64,000 nt of DNA from Nitrospiraceae bacterium. Lineage in GTDB: Bacteria; Nitrospirota; Nitrospiria; Nitrospirales; Nitrospiraceae. This document shows, piece by piece, positions 8,618 through 20,917 of this stretch (position 1 is the stretch's first letter; each line of letters begins with the position of its first letter). The notes under the pieces are model-generated. The model was not told the DNA's origin. It searched no databases and saw nothing but the letters and a program-made list of their open reading frames with translations. Where the stretch lies: the NCBI GenBank assembly GCA_035623075.1, contig DASPUC010000020.1, forward strand, positions 124,001 through 188,000, written 5' to 3'. A program made the translations under genes and the position numbers.

Positions 8618-10084
8618 ATGTCGATTCATAAGCTCACCCTTTCCGAGCTCCAGAAGAAATTTATAGCCGGCGAAATTACGACCAGCGAGATCGTGCGTGC
8701 CTATTTTCTTCGCATCGGTCAAACTGAGCACAAGGTAAAGGCCTATGTGTCCCAGACCAAGGAAACTGCGGTGATACAGGCGCGTGCGCTGGACGAGGCG
8801 CTGAAGGGATGGCGCAAGACGTTACCCATGATGGGAATGCCTCTGGCGATCAAGGACAATATCTGCACCGAAGGGGTGCCTACGACCTGTGCCTCTCGCA
8901 TGCTCGGCAACTTTGTCCCTCCCTACGATGCGACGGTGATCAAAAAGCTGCATGATCAGGGTTATATCCTGCTCGGCAAGACAAATCTCGACGAATTTGC
9001 GATGGGCTCATCCACCGAGAACTCGGCGTTTGGTTCCAGCCGGAATCCGTGGAATCTTCACTATGTGCCGGGAGGATCAAGTGGCGGGTCAGCGGCTGCC
9101 GTCGCGGCCGATGAATGCGCTGCCGCCTTGGGTTCTGATACCGGCGGGTCAATTCGTCAGCCAGCCGCGTTTTGCGGAGTCGTCGGACTCAAACCGACGT
9201 ACGGGCGGGTGTCTCGTTACGGTTTAGTGGCCTTCGCCTCGTCGCTTGATCAGATCGGTCCCATCACGAAGGATGTCACAGACGCCGCGCTGTTGTTGGG
9301 GGTGATTGCGGGCCATGATCCGCTCGACTCAACCTCAGCAGATGTTCCCGTGCCGGACTATCTCAAAGCGCTCAAAAAAAATGATCTGAGAAAACTCAAG
9401 GTTGGCGTGCCGGTCGAATTCTTTACGGAAGGGCTCGACCCGGAAGTTGAGCAATCCGTCCGTGCTGCGATCGAGGAACTAAAGAATCTTGGTGGCGAGG
9501 TTGTAGAGATCCGCTTACCGAGAACCGACGCGGCCGTTGCGACCTACTATGTGATTGCGACCGCAGAGGCCAGTTCCAACCTCGCGCGATTTGAGGGTGT
9601 GAGGTTCGGCCTGCGTGCCAAAGAGACCAAGGATCTGCTCGACCTCTACATGAAAACCAGGCAGGAAGGCTTTGGGCCTGAGGTGAAACGCCGAATCATG
9701 CTGGGCACCTATGCGCTCAGCGCCGGCTATTATGACGCCTATTACGGTAAAGCGCAGGCTGTCCGCACGTTGATCAGGCAGGATTTTGACGCCGCCTTCA
9801 AGGAAGTGGACGTGATCGCCACGCCTGTCACTCCCACACCAGCGTTCAAGCTGGGAGAAAAAATCGAAGATCCGTTGCAGATGTACTTGTCCGACATCTA
9901 CACAATCTCAGTCAACCTTGCCGGATTGCCGGCGATCTCGGTGCCCTGCGGATTCAGCCAAGCGGGGTTACCGATTGGCCTGCAGCTGATCGGACGCGCT
10001 TTCGAAGAAGACACGATCCTTCGCGCAGCGCATGCCTATGAGCAGAGCACGCAGTGGCATTTGAAGAAACCGGTGGTACGATAG
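8618..10084 (+). CDS. gatA: Asp/Glu-tRNA amidotransferase subunit A
   Basis: Amidase subunit of GatCAB; it hydrolyses glutamine and passes ammonia to GatB. The 488-residue protein has the amidase-signature triad at Lys79 (LAIKDN), Ser154 ([10 protein letters not shown]) and Ser178 ([11 protein letters not shown]), the same numbering as characterised GatA. It is full length, with the family C-terminal segment [13 protein letters not shown] near residue 430. Together with gatC and gatB it implies that this organism makes Gln-tRNA and/or Asn-tRNA indirectly; glnS and asnS were not seen in the window. Confidence 0.96.
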   Translation: MSIHKLTLSELQKKFIAGEITTSEIVRAYFLRIGQTEHKVKAYVSQTKETAVIQARALDEALKGWRKTLPMMGMPLAIKDNICTEGVPTTCASRMLGNFVPPYDATVIKKLHDQGYILLGKTNLDEFAMGSSTENSAFGSSRNPWNLHYVPGGSSGGSAAAVAADECAAALGSDTGGSIRQPAAFCGVVGLKPTYGRVSRYGLVAFASSLDQIGPITKDVTDAALLLGVIAGHDPLDSTSADVPVPDYLKALKKNDLRKLKVGVPVEFFTEGLDPEVEQSVRAAIEELKNLGGEVVEIRLPRTDAAVATYYVIATAEASSNLARFEGVRFGLRAKETKDLLDLYMKTRQEGFGPEVKRRIMLGTYALSAGYYDAYYGKAQAVRTLIRQDFDAAFKEVDVIATPVTPTPAFKLGEKIEDPLQMYLSDIYTISVNLAGLPAISVPCGFSQAGLPIGLQLIGRAFEEDTILRAAHAYEQSTQWHLKKPVVR

Positions 10085-10125
10085 GGCACCAAGGGTGAGA
10101 AGGAAACGATAGCTGGAGGAGTCTC

Positions 10126-10533
10126 ATGACAATGGTTGAAATGGCAGCTGGTCTCGTAGCAGTTGGTTTCGCGGTACTCGTGGGCTATCTTGTGCCGGTG
10201 CTGGTTCAGATGCGCAAGACGGTTGTGGAGTCACAACAGTTGCTCGCCAAGATGAGCACGGATCTCCCACCGCTTATCACAGAGTTGCGTGCGATGAGCC
10301 AGAATGTGAACGATATGGCGGAGCAGGCACGGAGTGGCGTGGAACATGCCGCGGTATTGCTTCACGCAATGGGAGAAGTGGGAGAATCCGTCCAGCAGGT
10401 CCATAACGTCGTACGAGGGTCGGGAGGCACAATGTTAATGAATGTGGCAAGCGTGGTGGCCGGATTCAAAGCGGCAACCAGAGTCATGAAGGATCGATTG
10501 GGGAAGGAAGGAGGGTCTCACAATGGCGGATGA
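10126..10533 (+). CDS. DUF948-type membrane-anchored protein
   Basis: A 135-residue protein with one N-terminal hydrophobic segment (about residues 6-29, AAGLVAVGFAVLVGYLVPVL). A long helical, probably coiled-coil stretch follows (residues 30-95), rich in Gln, Leu and Glu, with VQQVHNVV and VASVVAGFKAATR near the end. This matches the DUF948 family of small envelope proteins of unknown role. A clear AGGAG ribosome site precedes the start. Its 3' end overlaps the YtxH gene by 11 nt, and DUF948/YtxH pairs are common. Its role is not known; a stress or envelope function is only a guess. Confidence 0.75.
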   Translation: MTMVEMAAGLVAVGFAVLVGYLVPVLVQMRKTVVESQQLLAKMSTDLPPLITELRAMSQNVNDMAEQARSGVEHAAVLLHAMGEVGESVQQVHNVVRGSGGTMLMNVASVVAGFKAATRVMKDRLGKEGGSHNGG

Positions 10534-10840
10534 TCGTGGGTCTTCGGCGGCAGGAGTCCTGTTGGCCTTCATCAGCGGTACTGCTCTCGGTGCGATTGCG
10601 GCTCTGTTGCTGGCCCCGCAGTCTGGACGGGAGTCGCGCGAACAGCTGCGTGGCTATGCGCGCCGTGCCGAAGATAACCTGCGCGAGTTGGCAGGTCGTG
10701 CCGGCGAGGTGATTGAAGAAGCTGTCGGCGAAGGACGTGAATACGTCGAGTCCAAGAAGTCCGTGCTGCGGGAAGCGTTCGAAGCGGGTCGTGAGGCGAT
10801 GCGCCGGGAACGTGATCGCATGTCGGGCGATCAAGGCTAA
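10523..10840 (+). CDS. YtxH domain protein
   Basis: A 105-residue protein with an N-terminal hydrophobic helix ([26 protein letters not shown], about residues 7-32). The signature [14 protein letters not shown] follows, then a charged helical tail with regular Arg/Glu spacing. This is the YtxH pattern, found in general-stress proteins of Firmicutes and in many other phyla. It overlaps the DUF948 gene and ends 2 nt before gatB, so the block gatC-panD-gatA-DUF948-YtxH-gatB reads as one operon. The molecular function is unknown. Confidence 0.8.
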   Translation: MADDRGSSAAGVLLAFISGTALGAIAALLLAPQSGRESREQLRGYARRAEDNLRELAGRAGEVIEEAVGEGREYVESKKSVLREAFEAGREAMRRERDRMSGDQG

Positions 10841-10842
10841 GC

Positions 10843-13607
<2,765 letters not shown>

Positions 13608-13624
13608 TGATGAGTGCGTGACGC

Positions 13625-13975
13625 ATGATCATTAAGCAAAATCGTGGCCGCCAGTGGTTGGACTGGCAACGGCGCCTGGTGACGGTCGCTCACTATGTTG
13701 GGCTTGGCGCCTGTGCGCTCCTGTTAGCCGCCTTGTTTTTCGGTGAAATGGGGCTCCCTCGGTACCTCGCCATGCGGAATCATGCACAGCAGCTGGAACT
13801 GGATATTATGGAGTTACAACGGACCAACAGGGCTCTCCGCGCCGAGATCGACCGTCTCGAACGAGACCCGGTGAAGATTGAACAGCTTGCGAGAGAGCGT
13901 TTGGGACTGGTGCGGAAAGGCGAAACGGTCTATCAATTGGTTCCGGATTCACCACAGGAGCGGGCGCGCCCGTAG
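13625..13975 (+). CDS. FtsB/DivIC-family septum formation initiator
   Basis: A 116-residue bitopic membrane protein. After a short basic cytoplasmic tail there is one membrane helix (about residues 22-42, YVGLGACALLLAALFFGEMG). A coiled coil follows (LELDIMELQRTNRALRAEIDRLE, about residues 58-80), then the segment RDPVKIEQLARERLGLVRKGE, which is the FtsB/DivIC signature. The family links FtsL and FtsQ in the divisome. Location after eno is the classic eno-ftsB order seen in many bacteria, which supports the call. The stop lies 4 nt before the era start. Confidence 0.85.
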   Translation: MIIKQNRGRQWLDWQRRLVTVAHYVGLGACALLLAALFFGEMGLPRYLAMRNHAQQLELDIMELQRTNRALRAEIDRLERDPVKIEQLARERLGLVRKGETVYQLVPDSPQERARP

Positions 13976-13979
13976 AAAC

Positions 13980-14864
13980 ATGAAATTCGGCACTGTTGCG
14001 ATCATCGGGCGCTCGAATGTCGGCAAGTCGACGTTGCTCAACCGGCTGCTGCAGGAAAAGATTGCGATCGTCTCGGACAAGCCACAAACAACGAGGACGA
14101 GAATCTTAGGAGTAGTGCATGCTCCTGGCGCGCAGATTGCCCTGCTGGATACTCCCGGACTTCACAAGCCGCAGCATTTGTTGAATCGCCGGATGGTCAA
14201 GACGGCCGTCGAGACGCTCGAAGAGGCCGACGTGCTGTATGTATTGATGGAGGCGACAAGTCTGCCAGGGCCTGGCGACCTCCTTGTGATCGACCATCTA
14301 AAGGCCGCGCTGGCCAAGCGTCAACGGCCTGTGATTCTTGTCGTGAATAAGATCGATGCTGTCAATAAGTTGAAGCTCCTACCGGTGCTGGAGATGTATG
14401 CCAAACTTTTTGCCTGGACTGAAGTGATGCCGGTGTCTGCGGAGACGGGAGATAATGTCGAGCGGTTATTGGACGTGACGGTCACGCATCTCCCGGAAGG
14501 CGATGCGGCGTATGATGATGAGACGATTACGGATCAATCGATGCGGATGTTGGCAGCCGAGATGATTCGTGAGAAGATTCTCAAGCAAACGTACGAAGAA
14601 GTGCCTCATTCGGTCGCGGTTGAAATCGATCAGTTCATGGAGGAAGGGAAGTTGGTCAGGATCAACGCTTCAGTCTTCGTCGAGAAAGAATCCCATAAGG
14701 CGATCGTGATTGGACAGCAAGGAGAACGGCTGAAGACGGTGGGGACCGAGGCGCGACGGGATATGGAACGATTGCTCGGGAAGAAAGTGTTTCTGGAGAT
14801 GTGGGTCAAGGTGCGAGAGGCATGGCGGGAAGACGAGCGGGCACTGATCGAACTGGGATATTAG
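13980..14864 (+). CDS. era: GTPase Era
   Basis: GTPase that binds 16S rRNA and assists 30S subunit maturation. The chosen ATG gives 294 residues beginning MKFGTVAIIGRSNVGKST, with the P-loop at residues 10-18. DTPGLHKPQHLLNR (switch II), NKIDAV (G4) and SAETG (G5) follow in order. The C-terminal KH domain contains the conserved VIGQQGERLKTVGTEARR, ending in LGY. An in-frame open stretch extends upstream into the ftsB-like gene, but it would add 34 residues foreign to the family. Confidence 0.96.
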   Translation: MKFGTVAIIGRSNVGKSTLLNRLLQEKIAIVSDKPQTTRTRILGVVHAPGAQIALLDTPGLHKPQHLLNRRMVKTAVETLEEADVLYVLMEATSLPGPGDLLVIDHLKAALAKRQRPVILVVNKIDAVNKLKLLPVLEMYAKLFAWTEVMPVSAETGDNVERLLDVTVTHLPEGDAAYDDETITDQSMRMLAAEMIREKILKQTYEEVPHSVAVEIDQFMEEGKLVRINASVFVEKESHKAIVIGQQGERLKTVGTEARRDMERLLGKKVFLEMWVKVREAWREDERALIELGY

Positions 14865-14874
14865 CGAGCTGGTG

Positions 14875-16335
14875 ATGCAACCGACGGAACGCATACCTGA
14901 GTCAAAACCGATCGAGCAGCGTCCTCGTCAAACGGAGAAGGACGCACTGCGCGAGGCCTTGCGTGACCAGGCAGAACGAGGCCAGACGAAGTCCGACATC
15001 GTCTTGCTCTCCGTACAACGGCTGCTGCGGCGCGGGGCCATTACAAATCTGGCCAAGATGCTGGGACGGATGCACCCCGCGGACATCGCCAAAGTCGTCG
15101 GTCACCTCTCCTCGCCAAAGGAAAAACGAGAGGTCTTTGAGCTGGTTCGCGGGGAGTCCAAACGCGGCCAGGTGCTCAGCGAGCTTGATGGCGACAGCAT
15201 TATGCAGGTGCTGGCGGACCTGTTGCCTTCTGATGTCGCCTGGTTGTTGAAGGACCTCGGTCCCGACGACGTTGCCTATATTCTTGGCGTCCTTCCAGAA
15301 GATCGGGCGAAAGACATTCTCGCCTTGATGAAAACGGAGCACTCCACCGAAGTCGCCGATATTCTGAAGTATCCAAAAGACACGGCCGGCGGCATCATGA
15401 CCACGGAGTTCTTCGCGCTTTCGGAGGATGCGACGGCCCAGGATGCCATCCGTCGTCTACAGCAGGCGACGGATGCGGAAATGGTTTTCTATATCTATGT
15501 CACTGATAAAGACGATCACTTGGTTGGTGTGCTGTCCCTCAGGCAACTGTTGACCGTTCCACCATCTACACCACTGAAAAACATCGCGACTCGCGATGTG
15601 ATCAGCGTTACGGTGGATATGGACCAGGAAGAAGTCGCGCGCCAGGTGGCCAGTTACAACCTGTTGGCGATCCCCGTGGTGGATAAGGAAGGGACCCTCG
15701 TCGGTATCATCACAGTTGACGACGTTGTGGACGTCATCAGGGAAGAGGCGACGGAAGACATGCTCAAAATGGCTGGTGCGATCGAGGAGGAAGCGGTCTC
15801 GAAGTCCTCCAGTCTTTCCGCCGCCAAGGTTCGACTTCCCTGGCTGTTCACGAATTTGGTGGGCAGTCTGCTGTCGGGAGCCATCCTGTGGGAGTTCCGC
15901 TATACGATTCAAGAAGTCGTCGCCATCGTGAGTTTCATCCCGGTCATTGCCGCGATGGGCGGGAACGTCGGATTGCAATCGTCGACACTCATCATCCGCG
16001 GTCTGGCGACGGGTCTCGTCGAGTTGTCTGATGTCTGGACCGTGTTTTTCCGCGAGGTCAGAATCGGATTGCTGATGGGCGTGGCCTGCGGGATGATCCT
16101 CACCGCTGTCGGATGGATCTGGCATCAGGGGTTCCTGGGCGTGGTCGTCGGCATCTCATTGCTCACCGCATTTCTCGTATCGACGAGTATGGCCACGTTC
16201 ATGCCGATTGTGTTGAAGCGGATGGGGATTGATCCGGCGGTGGCGGCCGGGCCTTTCGTTACGACGGCGAACGATATCACCGGTATTACCATCTACCTCA
16301 CCCTCGCGACGGTGTTTATGGAATACCTCCGGTAA
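14875..16335 (+). CDS. mgtE: MgtE-type magnesium transporter
   Basis: Mg2+ channel of the inner membrane, gated by cytoplasmic Mg2+. The order is a helical MgtE N domain (about residues 45-150), two CBS domains (about 155-290) and then a membrane domain with about five helices. The last contains the family hallmark PVIAAMGGNVGLQSSTLIIRG. The N-terminal 30 residues are polar and variable. An in-frame GTG sits directly before the ATG (14872). It lies close behind era in the same run. At 486 residues it is the usual family length. Confidence 0.93.
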   Translation: MQPTERIPESKPIEQRPRQTEKDALREALRDQAERGQTKSDIVLLSVQRLLRRGAITNLAKMLGRMHPADIAKVVGHLSSPKEKREVFELVRGESKRGQVLSELDGDSIMQVLADLLPSDVAWLLKDLGPDDVAYILGVLPEDRAKDILALMKTEHSTEVADILKYPKDTAGGIMTTEFFALSEDATAQDAIRRLQQATDAEMVFYIYVTDKDDHLVGVLSLRQLLTVPPSTPLKNIATRDVISVTVDMDQEEVARQVASYNLLAIPVVDKEGTLVGIITVDDVVDVIREEATEDMLKMAGAIEEEAVSKSSSLSAAKVRLPWLFTNLVGSLLSGAILWEFRYTIQEVVAIVSFIPVIAAMGGNVGLQSSTLIIRGLATGLVELSDVWTVFFREVRIGLLMGVACGMILTAVGWIWHQGFLGVVVGISLLTAFLVSTSMATFMPIVLKRMGIDPAVAAGPFVTTANDITGITIYLTLATVFMEYLR

Positions 16336-16396
16336 TGCGTCGATCATCCATTGGTCATCAACCGAGAATGGTATGGTCTGAATCGGCAGCGATCAC

Positions 16397-17149
16397 ATGC
16401 CACTAATTAAGACCTTAGCCATCACGCTGAAAAGCCGAAAATGGGGTGATGCCGATAGGATTGTGACGTTCTATACGAGGTCTCTCGGGAAGATCCGTGG
16501 AATCGCTCGGGGAGCCAGACGGAAGAAAAGCCGATTCGGCGCGGCGCTTGAACCCTTGACGCTATCTCATCTCAATCTGTTCGAGAAATCGGGCGATTCC
16601 CTCTACAGAATTTCACAGGTTGATCTGTTGGAACCATTTGGGCGGTGTCGCGAGAATTTAACCGTGATGGCGGCGGCAGCTCGGATGGCTAATGTTGTGG
16701 CGGCTGTCACGCCGGAAGGGGATCCGGACCCGGAGTTGTTCGAAACGCTGGAGCAGGGGCTCCAATCCATGATGACAAGTTCAGATCCTGCGATGACAGC
16801 GCTGCTATTTCAGATTCGTCTGCTCGGATTAACAGGGTTCCGTCCCCAAACCGATCAGTGTGCGGCCTGCGGCAAGGCTCGTTTGGTCGGAGAACCTCAG
16901 TTTTCTCCGGTGTCCGGGGGACTGGTTTGTACAACTTGTGCCATGCATCAAGCAGCCCATTGCCTGCCACTTTCACGTGGGAGTCTTTCATTGTTGCAGC
17001 AAGCGTTGCGGCTTGCACCATCCGTCATCACACGCTTGAAAGCTGCGGGGCAAGTACGGGCCGAATTGGAAAATGCAATCGAGGGGTATGTAACCGTTGT
17101 TGCTGGGAAACGGCTGCCTCCTGTCGATTTTCTGATCGCCTCATCATGA
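16397..17149 (+). CDS. recO: DNA repair protein RecO
   Basis: Helps RecR load RecA at single-strand gaps. The 250-residue protein opens with an OB-fold domain (LIKTLAITLKSRKWGDADRI...KIRGIARGARR). A helical domain follows, with a zinc-binding CxxC...CxxC set (CAACGKA near residue 155, VCTTC near 176). Length and domain order match RecO. era and recO lie close together in many genomes; here mgtE separates them. Confidence 0.92.
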   Translation: MPLIKTLAITLKSRKWGDADRIVTFYTRSLGKIRGIARGARRKKSRFGAALEPLTLSHLNLFEKSGDSLYRISQVDLLEPFGRCRENLTVMAAAARMANVVAAVTPEGDPDPELFETLEQGLQSMMTSSDPAMTALLFQIRLLGLTGFRPQTDQCAACGKARLVGEPQFSPVSGGLVCTTCAMHQAAHCLPLSRGSLSLLQQALRLAPSVITRLKAAGQVRAELENAIEGYVTVVAGKRLPPVDFLIASS

Positions 17150-17180
17150 GGTGTAGAATACTAATTAATGTGTGCGGGGC

Positions 17181-17552
17181 ATGAGGCCTATGAAGATGAC
17201 TGAGACGGTTCTTGAGCCCAGGGACATGGATTGGGTCGACAAAGGGGTGTTGGGCATTGAATGGAGCGACGGCCACAAGGCCGTCTATCCGGTGCGCTAC
17301 CTCCGCCAGCACTGCCCTTGCGCAGCCTGTGTCGATGAATGGACGGGCCAGCGCCGGCTTCAGCCAGACGATGTGCCGCTCCTTATCATGCTTCAGGATA
17401 TCGCACCAGTCGGGCGATACGCGCTGCAATTTACTTGGAGTGATGGTCATGATACCGGGATCTACTCGTACTCCCTTCTGAGAAAGCTGTGTCAATGTGA
17501 TCAATGTCAGCCGGTGAAACCGGTCGAGCCGAGGAGCCGGCGTCTCCTATGA
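17181..17552 (+). CDS. DUF971 domain protein
   Basis: A small cytoplasmic protein with the DUF971 (GBBH-like) fold: LGIEWSDGHKAVYPVRYLRQHCPCAACVDEWTGQ, then LQFTWSDGHDTGIYSYSLLRKLC. It carries paired Cys residues near both halves (CPCAAC, CQCDQC) that could bind metal. The family is found fused to, or near, iron-sulfur assembly proteins and gamma-butyrobetaine hydroxylases; its own role is unclear. Several in-frame starts exist (GTG 17172, ATG 17181, 17190, 17196); the ATG at 17181 is chosen arbitrarily. It ends upstream of a lipoprotein gene and is probably co-transcribed with it. Confidence 0.8.
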   Translation: MRPMKMTETVLEPRDMDWVDKGVLGIEWSDGHKAVYPVRYLRQHCPCAACVDEWTGQRRLQPDDVPLLIMLQDIAPVGRYALQFTWSDGHDTGIYSYSLLRKLCQCDQCQPVKPVEPRSRRLL

Positions 17553-17611
17553 GCTCGATGCGGGTACGACGGGCCCCAGTGCTACCTCAGCGAGTGATCC
17601 TTCTCCATTGG

Positions 17612-18067
17612 ATGAAAAATAGGATAGGCCTGTTTGTGGTGTTGGGAGTATTCGGTCTTATCGGCTGTAGCGGAGTTCCTCCGATCGAGGAGCAGGCGGA
17701 GCATGTCAGGAACAATGAGCTGGTATTAAATCAACTCACTCCACGAGCCTTTGTCAGGGCGTGGGGGAAGCCGGCCTATCAACGATCAGAATTCATGCAT
17801 TTTTTTGGGATGAAAGATGGGTCCAAGGTTCCACAATCGCGTCTCGCCATCGGAGAATCGCCGAAAGGGTGGGAGGCGGATTTCGAAGTAGGCGAAGGAC
17901 TCTCGCTTATCTATCCAGACCAGGGTTGGTTGGTGGTCTTCCTGGACAACCGACTCGTGTATCGCGAGTCGTTACCCGCAGACAAGCTCCATTCGATGGG
18001 GCGGGAATGGAAGAAAGAGGAGCAGTTCAAACCGAGGATGGACATGCCATCGGGGCCTCCTCGGTAG
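17612..18067 (+). CDS. Predicted lipoprotein of unknown function
   Basis: A 151-residue protein with a lipoprotein signal: a basic start, a hydrophobic stretch and a lipobox LIGC with Cys19. The mature part contains WGKPAYQR, FFGMKDG and a strand-rich segment LSLIYPDQGWLVVFLDNRLVYRE, which resembles small outer-membrane assembly or SmpA-like lipoproteins only in general shape. The open frame extends upstream to 17549, overlapping the DUF971 stop, but the signal peptide fits the ATG at 17612. I do not recognise a family; envelope location is the only safe inference. Confidence 0.65.
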   Translation: MKNRIGLFVVLGVFGLIGCSGVPPIEEQAEHVRNNELVLNQLTPRAFVRAWGKPAYQRSEFMHFFGMKDGSKVPQSRLAIGESPKGWEADFEVGEGLSLIYPDQGWLVVFLDNRLVYRESLPADKLHSMGREWKKEEQFKPRMDMPSGPPR

Positions 18068-18087
18068 GCCGGTACTGCTACCCTTTC

Positions 18088-19596
18088 ATGATACATCCGT
18101 CCCTGCATATCCTCATCGCGGCCTCCGAAGCAACTCCCTACGCGAAAACTGGTGGATTGGCTGATGTCGTCGGGGCATTGTCCCTCGAATTTGCCAAGCT
18201 TGGTCATGATGTCATCTTGATACTTCCCTACTACCGAAGTGTGAAAGACTCAGGCCGATCGTTTCGAGCCGTTGGATCATTCCGTGTCCCCACTCCGAAT
18301 GGCCCAGCCGACACGGTCATCGAGGAAGAGGTGGCTCCGGTAGATCAAGACGGGTACCGTATCCGAGTCTGGGCGTTACGTCACGATCATTTCTTTGACC
18401 GCGTCGGACTGTATCAGGACAAGGGGGGTGACTACGCGGATAATCTGGATCGATTTACTTTCTTCAGTCGCGCAGTTCTCGAGGGGATGGCGTATCTCAA
18501 TGCCCGGCATAGCTGGAAACCAGATATCCTCCATCTTCACGACTGGCAGACCTCACTCTGCGCTCCATATCTCAAAACGACCTATCGGGAACAGGTTGAT
18601 CTGCAGGGTTCCCGGATTCTTTTAACGCTCCATAATGTTGGCTATCAGGGTATTTTCCCGGCGTCGGATTTTTCAAGGACCGGGCTTCCTCCATCGATGT
18701 TTACCCCGAGCACGTTGGAGTTCCACGGCTCAGTGAATTTGCTCAAGGGGGGAATTGTGTTTGCCGATTGTCTGACCACGGTGAGTCCAACATATGCTCG
18801 AGAAATTCTGTCGCCGGAATTCGGTTTTGGGTTGGATGGCGTGTTGAGACATTGCCGACACCGGCTCACGGGAATTCTTAACGGCATTGATGTCGAGCAA
18901 TGGAATCCCGAAACGGATCCCCATTTGCCAGCCCACTACTCTGTGGCGAACCAAGCTGGGAAGAACATTTGCAAAAGGTCCCTCCAGCGAGAGTTTCAGT
19001 TGCCAGAGAAAGATGTCCCACTTATCAGTGTGATCGCCCGACTTGTTTCTCAAAAGGGATCAGATCTCGTCGGCGATATCATTCCTGATCTCATGACACA
19101 GGACGTGCAACTGGTAGTTTTGGGGACTGGCGATCCTGCCTATGAAGAACGATTCCGCGCATTGCAGAAGCGCTTTCCATCACAATTCGGGCTCGTCATC
19201 GGCTTCGACGAAGCACTTGCACACAGAATCGAAGCAGGGGCTGACATCTTACTGATGCCGTCTCGATATGAGCCATGCGGGCTGAGCCAGTTGTACAGTC
19301 TTCGTTACGGCACGGTGCCCGTCGTCAGGAAGACAGGAGGGTTGGCCGACACCGTCGTGCCGTTCACTCCAACGAACGCCCAGGCAGGAACCGCCACTGG
19401 ATTTCAGTTTGAAGCAGCAACGGCCGAATCGTTGCTCAGCGTGATAACGAAGGCGATCGCTCTGTATCACGATCGCTCAACCTGGAAGAGGCTGGTTCTA
19501 GCAGGTATGAGGACGAATGTGTCTTGGGCCCGATCTGCCCAATCGTATAATCAGCTCTTCTTGACCCTTCTCCGGGAGCAAAAGAGGAAAGCTTAG
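18088..19596 (+). CDS. glgA: Glycogen synthase (GT5)
   Basis: Extends alpha-1,4-glucan from ADP- or UDP-glucose. From the ATG at 18088 the protein is 502 residues and shows the GT5 N-terminal signature EATPYAKTGGLADVVGAL, with the substrate-binding Lys in KTGGL. It also has HLHDWQTS, NVGYQGIF and LNGIDVEQWNP in the middle, and a C-terminal GT-B donor domain with LMPSRYEPCGLSQLYSLRYG. An upstream in-frame extension into the lipoprotein gene has no family similarity. It is the last gene of the plus-strand housekeeping run and faces a convergent minus-strand gene across 37 nt. No clear terminator was found there. Confidence 0.92.
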   Translation: MIHPSLHILIAASEATPYAKTGGLADVVGALSLEFAKLGHDVILILPYYRSVKDSGRSFRAVGSFRVPTPNGPADTVIEEEVAPVDQDGYRIRVWALRHDHFFDRVGLYQDKGGDYADNLDRFTFFSRAVLEGMAYLNARHSWKPDILHLHDWQTSLCAPYLKTTYREQVDLQGSRILLTLHNVGYQGIFPASDFSRTGLPPSMFTPSTLEFHGSVNLLKGGIVFADCLTTVSPTYAREILSPEFGFGLDGVLRHCRHRLTGILNGIDVEQWNPETDPHLPAHYSVANQAGKNICKRSLQREFQLPEKDVPLISVIARLVSQKGSDLVGDIIPDLMTQDVQLVVLGTGDPAYEERFRALQKRFPSQFGLVIGFDEALAHRIEAGADILLMPSRYEPCGLSQLYSLRYGTVPVVRKTGGLADTVVPFTPTNAQAGTATGFQFEAATAESLLSVITKAIALYHDRSTWKRLVLAGMRTNVSWARSAQSYNQLFLTLLREQKRKA

Positions 19597-19633
19597 CTCG
19601 TTGGCGTTCGGGTGGTGATGGAGAAGCGGCGAG

Positions 19634-20158
19634 TTAGGGGAGGCGTTGTGTTAACTGAATAAATCTCGCCTCAAGCTCTGCGAGCAAAATCTGCGCTTGC
19701 GAAGAGTAGTACTTATAATCATCAGTTTCTGGTTGAGCAATCACGGACTTGAAGAGACCCTTCGCCACGTCGAGATGACCGGCGTCCACGGCAAGCTGCC
19801 CTGTTCGAATCGAACAAGCTGCTGCCATGGCCCTCACGTCCACGGCGAAGCGATTAGTTGGCTGGCCCACGAATTGTTCAAGCTTCTTCGGTAAGGGGAG
19901 GACGAAGGATTCCCGTGCCGAAGAATCATTGGCTGCACGGGCCAAAGTGACCACATCGGTTTGCAAGCTTTCAACGTCCGACCCTGCTTGGCAGTGAGAA
20001 TATGTTTTCCACAGGTCCATGAAACCGGCATTGTCTATGACTGCCGCGTTCATGGGTTGGCTTGTTTGACAGCCGACCAATGACAAGAGAAGCAGACCCG
20101 TGACCACAGCCATGGGTGTCTTCATTGGGGAGATATTTCGGTTCATTCTCATACTCAT
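19634..20158 (-). CDS. Predicted lipoprotein of unknown function
   Basis: A 174-residue protein with a lipoprotein signal (VVTGLLLLSLVGC, lipid Cys30). The mature part is helical and repeats SxxQ/LxxA patterns. The C-terminal section (HLDVAKGLFKSVIAQPETDDYKYYSSQAQILLAELE) looks like a TPR-style helical pair, which suggests protein contacts. Several Met codons precede the signal; the first has the better upstream AAGGCGA. It is transcribed towards glgA, against its neighbours, so it has its own promoter in the AT-rich gap 20159-20308. I do not recognise the family. Confidence 0.6.
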   Translation of the reverse strand: MSMRMNRNISPMKTPMAVVTGLLLLSLVGCQTSQPMNAAVIDNAGFMDLWKTYSHCQAGSDVESLQTDVVTLARAANDSSARESFVLPLPKKLEQFVGQPTNRFAVDVRAMAAACSIRTGQLAVDAGHLDVAKGLFKSVIAQPETDDYKYYSSQAQILLAELEARFIQLTQRLP

Positions 20159-20308
20159 AAAGAGTTCGCCTTTTCATTCTCGGGTTATGCAATCAATAGG
20201 CCGACGAGATTGTCATTATAACTAATTGATTTATTTAATATATTAAGTTACTTGAGCTGTGCTGAAAATAACCCACTATGGCATATTTGAGGCAGGTACT
20301 GTGCTGGA

Positions 20309-20917
20309 TTATGAGTTGAAGATTTGAACGAGGATCCCAGTACGAGTCGTTGCGTTGGTTTTCCTCATAATATGTTTAATATGTTCTTTAACCGTTTGCT
20401 CTGTGATTTGAAGCGCATTGGCGATTTCTTTATTCGTCCATCCCTTTGCCAGGTGTTCCACGACCGACTGTTCCCGATTGGTCAATTGGAATTTCTCTTT
20501 GGCCTGGTCTGTGTTCAGTTGCTGCCGTCGGGCCAACTCTTCCATAGTGACGACCAGCCGCGCAAATTGCACACCGCCTCGATCTGGTAAGCCAAATCCC
20601 CGTAATAAAACCGGCTGGTCCGGGTTGCCTGTCACTCGTTTGATTTCAAACTGCTCCCAGTCTTTCGCTTCAGTACGAATGTGAAGCGCTTTGACGATCT
20701 CGCCGCAGAGTTCTGTGAGAGCTGTTGGCAATACGCCGTGGGCAGCTTTGGAAGCCCCTCCTCCGTGCAGGGCGGCATTAATCTGCTTAGACAATTCGGA
20801 TGCCTGACGGTTCATGTGAAGTAACTGCATGGAGGCCGAGAGCACAACAATGCCCGGGCCCGCCCGCTGGTCAGCCAGGGTTTCGGCTGGATCTGGGATA
20901 CCTGTTGGATCGCTCAT
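20309..20917 (-). CDS. LuxR-type transcriptional regulator with PAS-like N-terminus
   Basis: A 202-residue DNA-binding regulator. The C-terminal 65 residues form a GerE/LuxR helix-turn-helix: LTNREQSVVEHLAKGWTNKEIANALQITEQTVKEHIKHIMRKTNATTRTGI. Before it lies a domain beginning GIVVLSASMQLLHMNRQASEL, a PAS-like opening; there is no receiver domain and no phospho-acceptor pattern. It is divergent from the PilZ and polysaccharide genes, separated by 363 nt, so it is a reasonable candidate regulator of that locus. That link is inference from position only. The ligand or signal is unknown. Confidence 0.8.
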   Translation of the reverse strand: MSDPTGIPDPAETLADQRAGPGIVVLSASMQLLHMNRQASELSKQINAALHGGGASKAAHGVLPTALTELCGEIVKALHIRTEAKDWEQFEIKRVTGNPDQPVLLRGFGLPDRGGVQFARLVVTMEELARRQQLNTDQAKEKFQLTNREQSVVEHLAKGWTNKEIANALQITEQTVKEHIKHIMRKTNATTRTGILVQIFNS